In this document: positions 6,613-10,813 of the stretch, one piece after another
Layout of the letters: each line of letters starts with the position of its first letter
How positions within the stretch are numbered: position 1 is the first letter of the stretch
Source: an uncultured Amylibacter sp.
Lineage (GTDB): Bacteria > Pseudomonadota > Alphaproteobacteria > Rhodobacterales > Rhodobacteraceae
Assembly (NCBI GenBank): GCA_938001995.1
Contig: CALLAV010000240.1
Span: 1-10,813 of the forward strand
Direction of reading: 5' to 3'
DNA: 10,813 bases
Position numbers and translations under genes: made by a program
Notes under the pieces: model-generated
Databases searched by the model: none
What the model saw: only the letters and a program-made list of their open reading frames with translations
What the model was told of the DNA's origin: nothing

Positions 6613-7098
6613 TTATTTGCCGTGATAGGCTTGGCTCACGGCAAAGCTGTCTTCATGCCATTGCCACAGCTTGATTTGACCATCTTCAACTACGGCTTTC
6701 AAAGCGAAAGAAAACTCGCCGATTTCTTTGCCAGAATGCGGCGTAATGCCGTTCATTTTGCCAAACACAGCCACAGTGTTACCCGAAGCGAAAGCATCAG
6801 TGTTTTTCCATTCGGTTGTCTTCAGATTGGCTCCAAAAACGCCCAGAAATTCAAAGATTGCCTCTTTGCCTTTTGTTTCGCCAATCCAAGGCAGCGTTGT
6901 GTCGCCTTCATTGTGCCAAACCATGTCATCTGCCATCAAAGGGGACATTGCGTCTTGGCCTTTGCTCATGGCGCCCATGAACGCCATCACAGTGTCGAGC
7001 GATGCTTGGCTCTCATCTGTTTTGGTGTCGGCGGACAAAGGTGCAGCAAGGCCCACAGCAGTGGCAGCAGCGACGGCGAATATTGTTCTACGATTCAT
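6613..7098 (-). CDS. Exported SnoaL-like (NTF2-fold) protein, downstream member of pair
   Basis: A 161-residue protein with a signal peptide (positive MNRR, hydrophobic core to about residue 20, cleavage after LSA at 23), so it is predicted to be periplasmic. The mature part has the SnoaL/NTF2-like pattern: an N-terminal helix (DTVMAFMGAMSKG, 35-47), MADDMVWH (55-62), a GKEAIFEFL helix (77-85) and late beta strands ending VVEDGQIKLWQWHEDS (136-151). Such small cone-shaped folds serve as hydrolases, isomerases, cyclases or plain ligand binders. No catalytic set can be assigned. AGGAG lies six bases before the ATG. The gene follows the other SnoaL-like gene after 68 bases on the same strand and precedes a strong terminator, so the two probably form one transcript. 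The fold assignment is good; the function is unknown. Confidence 0.82.
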   Translation of the reverse strand: MNRRTIFAVAAATAVGLAAPLSADTKTDESQASLDTVMAFMGAMSKGQDAMSPLMADDMVWHNEGDTTLPWIGETKGKEAIFEFLGVFGANLKTTEWKNTDAFASGNTVAVFGKMNGITPHSGKEIGEFSFALKAVVEDGQIKLWQWHEDSFAVSQAYHGK

Positions 7099-7120
7099 AG
7101 CAGTCTCCTAATTGGGTTGG

Positions 7121-7144
7121 GCGCACCCCAAACATGGGATGCGC
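7121..7144 (-). other. Intercistronic hairpin between the SnoaL-like genes
   Basis: GCGCACCCC (7121-7129) and GGGATGCGC (7136-7144) form a nine-pair stem with a six-base loop. On the minus strand, the one being transcribed, the single irregular position is a G-U pair; on the plus strand it is a C-A mismatch. No T-run follows, and the ribosome-binding site of the second gene starts 12 bases later. This suits an mRNA stabiliser or processing site rather than a terminator. Confidence 0.45.
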
Positions 7145-7166
7145 TGTTGTATCGATCTTATCGGTC

Positions 7167-7649
7167 TTATTTGCCTGACAGCTGTTGCAATGCAGTTGCC
7201 CAGTCTTCGACGTGGTGGGTGCGCACGATCTTGCCTTCGTCGTTGAGTTCGTGGATGTCGATGGTCAGGATATCAAAGCTGCGGCCCTGGCCGTCCACGC
7301 CAAAGAACGGCGCAACAGGCGTGCCAGTTGCGCGGCTGCGCACAGTGATAAAGTTGTCCGCTTCGTGCATGGCTTGCACGTCCCATTTGAGGTCTGGGAT
7401 CAATTTGCTGAAGCCACCCATTTGGCCCAGAAACGCCCCAGCGCTTTTGTTTTTGCCAGAATAGTTGCCGATGCTTTCCCAGCCTTCTGTGATCGTTTCT
7501 TTGAACGCAGATTGGTGGGTTTCAGATCCAGGGTTACTGAGAAGGTCATAGAATTTTGTGACAGTGGCGATGTTGTCAGCCCATACGCTTGAGGCCATGG
7601 ACGATACGGCAATGGCAGTCGCCGCGAGGAATTTAACAGACTTGTTCAT
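7167..7649 (-). CDS. Exported SnoaL-like / ester-cyclase-type protein, upstream member of pair
   Basis: A 160-residue protein with a signal peptide (MNKSVKF, hydrophobic core, cleavage after VWA at 24), predicted periplasmic. The mature part matches the SnoaL-like ester-cyclase pattern: a helix near IATVTKFYDLL (27-37); PDLKWDVQAMHEADNFITVRSRATGT (85-110); a GQGRSFDILTIDIHEL segment (120-135); and GKIVRTHHVEDW (139-150), where family members often keep a His-Trp/Asp cluster. The frame extends eight codons further upstream, but the start at 7649 has AGGAG seven bases ahead and opens with the signal peptide. It is the first gene of the pair and divergent from the LysR gene, which probably controls it. 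It is only distantly similar to its neighbour; both mature proteins end in Gly-Lys. Substrate unknown. Confidence 0.83.
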   Translation of the reverse strand: MNKSVKFLAATAIAVSSMASSVWADNIATVTKFYDLLSNPGSETHQSAFKETITEGWESIGNYSGKNKSAGAFLGQMGGFSKLIPDLKWDVQAMHEADNFITVRSRATGTPVAPFFGVDGQGRSFDILTIDIHELNDEGKIVRTHHVEDWATALQQLSGK

Positions 7650-7656
7650 CAGATGT

Positions 7657-7661
7657 CTCCT
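7657..7661 (-). promoter_or_regulatory. Ribosome-binding site deciding the start at 7649
   Basis: AGGAG on the minus strand, within the longer leader TTAGGAGAC, lies seven bases before the ATG at 7647-7649. The alternative ATG at 7671-7673 lies upstream of this site and would add a non-signal-peptide extension. Confidence 0.8.
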
Positions 7662-7693
7662 AATGTGTTTCAAAGGCCACGAGTGTTTTCATG

Positions 7694-7723
7694 GCTATAC
7701 GAGAAGAATAATGGGCTTTTCAG
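7694..7723 (-). promoter_or_regulatory. Possible promoter of the SnoaL-like pair
   Basis: On the minus strand, CTGAAA (7718-7723; four of six matches to TTGACA) and TATAGC (7694-7699; four of six matches to TATAAT) are separated by 18 bases. The proposed -35 overlaps the -35 of the LysR promoter on the other strand. The match is moderate, as would suit a promoter that needs an activator. Confidence 0.35.
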
Positions 7724-7744
7724 TGGATAATAAGTCAGTATAAT
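7717..7744 (+). promoter_or_regulatory. Promoter of the LysR-family regulator gene
   Basis: TTTTCA (7717-7722) and a perfect TATAAT (7739-7744) are spaced by 16 bases, giving an expected start near 7751 and a leader of about 22 bases. The 8-base direct repeat ATAATAAG occurs at 7727-7734 and 7740-7747, covering the -10 box; it could be part of the regulator's own binding site. The gene has no strong ribosome-binding site. Confidence 0.55.
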
Positions 7745-7773
7745 AAGATTAAACTGTTCGGAAATATTAAGTA

Positions 7774-8658
7774 ATGATTGATAACCTCCGCCAATTGGCG
7801 ATTTTCGCTAAAACCATTGACCATGGGTCGTTTCGCAAAGCTGCGGGCGAACTTCGGTTGTCCCCGTCTGTGGTCAGCAGCCAGATTTCTCAGCTAGAGG
7901 AAGCGCTGGGTGTCGCCCTCATCTACCGGTCAACGCGCAAATTGCGGTTGACCAAAGAGGGCGAGGTCATGTTGGTGGCGGCGCATCGAATGCTAGAGGT
8001 TGTGGAAGGAGAGTTTTTGAAACTGTCGTCCTCCGCGAGTGAACCAAGCGGAGAATTAGAGATCACCGCGCCGTCCGTTTTGACTCTCTCACCATTGATG
8101 GATGCCATTGCCGCGTTTTCAAAAACTTACCCGCGGATTCATCTCTCGCTCGACTTTTCAGACGCGCGTCGGGATATCATCGATGATGGTTTTGACATCG
8201 CGATCCGCATGGGCAAACGGAAACGGCGGTCTGCTGCTATGCGTAAACTGTTCAAGGCACAGCGTGTTCTTGTGGCGTCTCAGGAATTTTTGCAAAAACA
8301 CGACACGCCTATGCTGCCAACGGACCTGGAAAAATGGGATTGGATCACACTGAAACCAGCGCAGCATATCCCTGTTGTGTTCTCCGCAAACAACCGCGAT
8401 CCGATACGGATTGCACCAAAAACCAGTGTTTTCACAAATGACGCGCAAGCCCTATATCGCCTTGCGCGTGCAGGCGCTGGTTTGGCGATTGTGCCCACGT
8501 TTTTAGCACAAGATGCTTTTGTCTCTGGAGATATGATCCATGTTTTGCCTGAATGGTCTCTTGATCCCGTTGAAGTCTTTGCGAGCTGGCCAGAAAATGC
8601 GCCAACAAACGGTCTGATCCGGCTCTTTGTCGATGCGATCAGCGATGCGGATTATTAA
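7774..8658 (+). CDS. LysR-family transcriptional regulator
   Basis: A 294-residue cytoplasmic DNA-binding protein of normal family length. The N-terminal winged helix-turn-helix covers about residues 1-60 (GSFRKAAGELRLSPSVVSSQISQLEEALGV, written here as landmarks GSFRKAA and SQISQLEEALG, then LIYRSTRKLRLTKEG). A linker helix follows (about 65-90), then the inducer-binding domain (about 90-290), with GELEITAPS and DDGFDIAIRMG as typical landmarks and AGAGLAIVPTFLA near the end. The ATG at 7774 opens exactly at the HTH; its ribosome-binding site is poor. Being divergent from the two exported SnoaL-like genes with overlapping promoters, it is the likely regulator of that pair and of itself. The inducer is unknown. 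It ends before a strong terminator. Confidence 0.94.
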   Translation: MIDNLRQLAIFAKTIDHGSFRKAAGELRLSPSVVSSQISQLEEALGVALIYRSTRKLRLTKEGEVMLVAAHRMLEVVEGEFLKLSSSASEPSGELEITAPSVLTLSPLMDAIAAFSKTYPRIHLSLDFSDARRDIIDDGFDIAIRMGKRKRRSAAMRKLFKAQRVLVASQEFLQKHDTPMLPTDLEKWDWITLKPAQHIPVVFSANNRDPIRIAPKTSVFTNDAQALYRLARAGAGLAIVPTFLAQDAFVSGDMIHVLPEWSLDPVEVFASWPENAPTNGLIRLFVDAISDADY

Positions 8659-8671
8659 GCAGGGGACTGGC

Positions 8672-8701
8672 GGGCCGCGCCCTTGATACCCAATGTATCA
8701 A
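8672..8701 (+). other. Two dyads after the LysR gene, one a perfect 7-bp palindrome
   Basis: GGGC/GCCC (8672-8675 with 8679-8682) is followed at once by TTGATAC/GTATCAA (8683-8689 with 8695-8701, loop CCAAT). These lie between the LysR stop codon and the main terminator. Their position between two 3' ends suggests RNA structure rather than an operator. Confidence 0.4.
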
Positions 8702-8705
8702 AGCA

Positions 8706-8743
8706 AAAGCCCCGCGCGGATTGCTCTGTGCGGGGCTTTCTTT
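8706..8743. terminator. Bidirectional rho-independent terminator
   Basis: AAAGCCCCGC (8706-8715) pairs perfectly with GCGGGGCTTT (8730-8739). The stem extends inward by a G-U pair and a C-G pair around a ten-base loop (8718-8727). It is T-rich after the stem on the plus strand (TTTCTTT) and on the minus strand (TTTTGC). It can terminate both the LysR gene and the BMP/permease operon. It is 29/33 identical to the terminator at 6563-6595, including most of the loop. Confidence 0.88.
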
Positions 8744-8759
8744 GTGTAAGCGAGCTACC

Positions 8760-9833
8760 TTATTGTGGAACGTCGCCCTCAATGCCTTCAACGTAGAAGT
8801 TCATTGTTGCCAATGTGCCATCGTCCGCTGTTTCGCCTTCGGCCAACCAAGCAGAGCCGTCTTGTTTGTTAATTGGGCCTGTGAAGGAATGCATTGTCTT
8901 GGCGGACAGTGCGTCTTGGATCGCTTTGGCAGAGGCCTGAACATCTGCTGGGATTTTGTCAGAGAATTCACCGATGGCAACCATGCCTTCTTGAATGCCG
9001 TCCCAAGTGTCTGTGCTTTCCCATGTGCCATCGATCACGGCTTTGGTGCGTGCGATGTAGTAGGGTGCCCAGTCATCAATGATCGAAGACAGACGTGCGT
9101 TTGGACCGAACTGTTTCATGTCAGATGCTTGGCCAAAGGCGTAGATGCCTTTTTCTTCGGCGATTGTCATGGCAGCAGGGGAATCTGTGTGCTGCATGAT
9201 GATGTCTGCACCTTGGTCGATCAGGGCGTTTGCGGCATCAGCCTCTTTGCCCGGATCAAACCATGTGTAGACCCACACGATTTTCATTTTCACATCTGGG
9301 TTCACTTTTTTCGCAGCGAGGTAGGATGCGTTGATGCCGCGAATAACTTCGGGGATTGGGAAGGATGCGATGTAACCGATTGTGTTGGTTTCGGTCATGT
9401 GGCCCGCGATGTGGCCGATGACTGTGCGGCCTTCATAGAAGCGCGCAGAGTATGTGGACACGTTGTCGGCGCGTTTGTAGCCTGTTGCGTGCTCAAACTT
9501 CACGTCTGGGAATTTTTTCGCAACGTTGATCGTTGGGTCCATGTACCCAAACGAGGTTGTGAAGATCAGTTTGTGACCTGACAGGGCCATCTGTGTCATT
9601 ACGCGTTCTGCGTCTGCACCTTCTGGCACGGATTCTTGGTAGGATGTCACGACTTTGTCGCCGAGCGCTTCTTCAACCGCTTTACGACCTTGGTCGTGCT
9701 CATAAGACCAGCCGAAATCGCCTGTTGGGCCGACGTAGATAAAGCCGACTTTCAGCGGATCTTCGGCGAAGGCAGCGCCTGCAAGTCCAGTGGCAAGGGC
9801 AGCGCCTGCCAGCAGTGTTTTCATAAGGTTCAT
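8760..9833 (-). CDS. BMP/PnrA-family periplasmic substrate-binding protein
   Basis: A 357-residue ABC-transporter binding protein of the BMP (basic membrane protein/PnrA) family, whose characterised members bind purine nucleosides. The signal peptide ends AGAAFA at residue 23. There is no lipobox cysteine, so it is a free periplasmic protein, as usual in Gram-negative bacteria. The N-terminal strand and ligand-proximal loop read GFIYVGPTGDFGWSYEHDQG (30-49). Later landmarks are FTTSFGYMDP (90-99), TIGYIASFPIPEV (151-163), IMQHTDSPAA (217-226) and GIYAFGQASDM (235-245). The ATG at 9833 has AGGAG six bases ahead; Met4 is a less likely alternative. It lies 53 bases after a permease gene and is the last gene before the terminator. 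The family call is strong; nucleoside or purine uptake is the likely but unproven role. Confidence 0.92.
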   Translation of the reverse strand: MNLMKTLLAGAALATGLAGAAFAEDPLKVGFIYVGPTGDFGWSYEHDQGRKAVEEALGDKVVTSYQESVPEGADAERVMTQMALSGHKLIFTTSFGYMDPTINVAKKFPDVKFEHATGYKRADNVSTYSARFYEGRTVIGHIAGHMTETNTIGYIASFPIPEVIRGINASYLAAKKVNPDVKMKIVWVYTWFDPGKEADAANALIDQGADIIMQHTDSPAAMTIAEEKGIYAFGQASDMKQFGPNARLSSIIDDWAPYYIARTKAVIDGTWESTDTWDGIQEGMVAIGEFSDKIPADVQASAKAIQDALSAKTMHSFTGPINKQDGSAWLAEGETADDGTLATMNFYVEGIEGDVPQ

Positions 9834-9854
9834 TGGTGTCTCCTAGTTGGTGGT

Positions 9855-9871
9855 GTCGCGCGAGCGGCGAC
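9855..9871 (-). other. Small intercistronic stem-loop between permease and BMP genes
   Basis: GTCGC (9855-9859) pairs with GCGAC (9867-9871) around a seven-base loop, about ten bases before the ribosome-binding site of the BMP gene. No T-run follows. In ABC operons, such a hairpin between membrane and binding-protein genes can protect or uncouple the mRNA for the abundant binding protein; here that is inference. Confidence 0.3.
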
Positions 9872-9886
9872 GGTTATTTATTTCGG

Positions 9887-10813
9887 TTATGTCGTGGCGT
9901 GAAACAGCTTACCCAGTGATGCAGGTGCATTCAGGCTGGTGCGGGCTTTGTCGGCGGACATTATGACGAGGACAATAATGGTAACGAGGTAGGGAGTCAT
10001 CGACAAATATGCAGGTGAAATGGACATTCCCGCCGCTTGTAGGTTGAGTTGTAGCACCGTGATCCCACCAAAGAGATAAGCACCAATCAATGCGCGGCCG
10101 GGTTTCCAGCTGGCGAACACGACAAGGGCAAGGGCGATCCAGCCTGCACCTGCGGTCATGCCTTCGGTCCATTGGGGCACGCGGACAAGCGAAAGGTACG
10201 CACCGCCGATGCCCGCCATCGCGCCGCCAAAGCCGATGGCCATGAGGCGGATGCGAATGACCTTATAGCCGAGCGCATGGGCAGCGTCGTGATTTTCACC
10301 GACTGCACGCAGAACGAGGCCAGCGCGGGAGCGGTTGAGGAAGTACCAGATCGCCGGAACCGCGAGGATGGAGATGTAGACCATGGGGTCGTGGCTGAAC
10401 AGCAAGGGGCCGACGACGGGCAGGTCTGTCAGGACAGGAATGTCTAGTTTTTCAAATTTCGGCGGTTTGATGCCTGCGTATTTGTGCCCGAGTAGCGCAG
10501 CAAAGCCGAGGCCGAACATGGTCAGGCCAAGACCAGAGGCGACTTGGTTCGCCATGAGGTACTGTGTGAGGATCGCAAAGATCATAGACAGCGCCGCGCC
10601 GCAGATCGCGCCAAATACGAAGCCCAGCCACGGGGAGCCTGTGGTGACCGCGGCGATAAAACCGCAGACCGCGCCGATGATCATCATGCCTTCTACGCCG
10701 AGGTTGAGGACGCCTGCTTTTTCCACCACCAGTTCGCCAAGCGCGGCGAGCAGGATGGGTGTGGACGCGGCCATAAGGGCGACGATCAGGGTGATGGGGG
10801 AGATTGCGGAGAG
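9887..10813 (-). CDS. ABC transporter permease (BPD_transp_2), partial at window edge
   Basis: An inner-membrane permease of the branched-chain amino acid/ribose/nucleoside type. The frame stays open to the right edge, so the N-terminus is missing. An internal Met at 10774 is preceded by 13 more codons reading LSAISPITLIVAL, continuing the first hydrophobic segment. Family landmarks: ALGELVVEKAGVLNLGVEGMM, the sequence typical of the second permease of BMP-type systems, and the cytoplasmic-loop motif LRAVGENHDAAHALGYK. About eight hydrophobic segments are visible. It ends 53 bases before the BMP gene on the same strand. The ATPase and the other permease are expected upstream, beyond the window. 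Together these proteins would form a nucleoside/purine-type importer. The family is secure; the substrate is inferred from the partner. Confidence 0.92.
   Translation of the reverse strand, partial: LSAISPITLIVALMAASTPILLAALGELVVEKAGVLNLGVEGMMIIGAVCGFIAAVTTGSPWLGFVFGAICGAALSMIFAILTQYLMANQVASGLGLTMFGLGFAALLGHKYAGIKPPKFEKLDIPVLTDLPVVGPLLFSHDPMVYISILAVPAIWYFLNRSRAGLVLRAVGENHDAAHALGYKVIRIRLMAIGFGGAMAGIGGAYLSLVRVPQWTEGMTAGAGWIALALVVFASWKPGRALIGAYLFGGITVLQLNLQAAGMSISPAYLSMTPYLVTIIVLVIMSADKARTSLNAPASLGKLFHATT

Noticed and set aside
6553..7464. 303-codon open frame on the plus strand opposite the SnoaL-like genes
   Set aside because: The two minus-strand frames have signal peptides, ribosome-binding sites and a terminator. 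This frame starts next to the terminator and shows no recognisable domain.
8683..8701. FNR-type box reading of the TTGAT...ATCAA dyad
   Set aside because: FNR sites have four bases between the half-sites; here there are nine, and the site is not upstream of a gene.
8721..9581. 286-codon cysteine-rich frame on the plus strand opposite the BMP gene
   Set aside because: It starts inside the terminator hairpin, has no ribosome-binding site, and its Cys/Phe/His-rich content is what the opposite strand of the BMP gene gives.
1..10813. Mobile elements, CRISPR arrays, tRNA or rRNA genes, phage-defence genes
   Set aside because: I looked for transposase or integrase motifs, regularly spaced repeats and conserved RNA-gene cores on both strands by eye and found none.

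Overview
The window looks like a stretch of chromosome from a marine alphaproteobacterium of the Rhodobacterales (Roseobacter-type). This is inferred from the protein families, the moderate GC content and the recurrent TAGGAGAC ribosome-binding leader; no rRNA or other phylogenetic marker is present. Coding density is high. There is no insertion sequence, phage gene, tRNA, rRNA or CRISPR array. Nine genes are supported, one of them cut by the right edge.

Left part (1-5500), metabolism and transport. A zinc-dependent medium-chain alcohol dehydrogenase (+) faces a SulP-family anion transporter with a C-terminal STAS domain (-) across an intergenic gap that carries three stem-loops in a row. Divergent from the SulP gene is an enolase-superfamily (mandelate racemase/muconate lactonizing type) protein (+). 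It is followed after 76 bases by a TetA-like MFS efflux transporter (+). The enolase-superfamily protein lacks some catalytic and metal-binding residues expected of the superfamily. The dehydrogenase, the enolase-superfamily protein and the MFS carrier could belong to one catabolic locus, but the sequence does not fix the substrate.

Middle part (5500-8660). A periplasmic lytic transglycosylase of the MltB/SLT_2 type (-) meets the MFS gene tail to tail with only six bases between them. A gene-free stretch of about 310 bases follows, ending in a rho-independent terminator. Next come two tandem genes (-) for small exported proteins with a SnoaL-like (NTF2) fold. Divergent from them is a LysR-family regulator (+). 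Head-to-head overlapping promoters can be proposed between the regulator and the pair, so the simplest reading is a LysR-controlled two-gene unit for secreted SnoaL-like proteins of unknown function. This is the most system-like part of the window.

Right part (8660-10813). Transcribed leftwards are an ABC-transporter permease of the BPD_transp_2 type (its start lies outside the window) and a BMP/PnrA-family periplasmic binding protein. They form the distal end of a probable nucleoside/purine-type ABC uptake operon. That operon and the LysR gene converge on a shared strong hairpin terminator, which is 29/33 identical to the terminator of the SnoaL pair.
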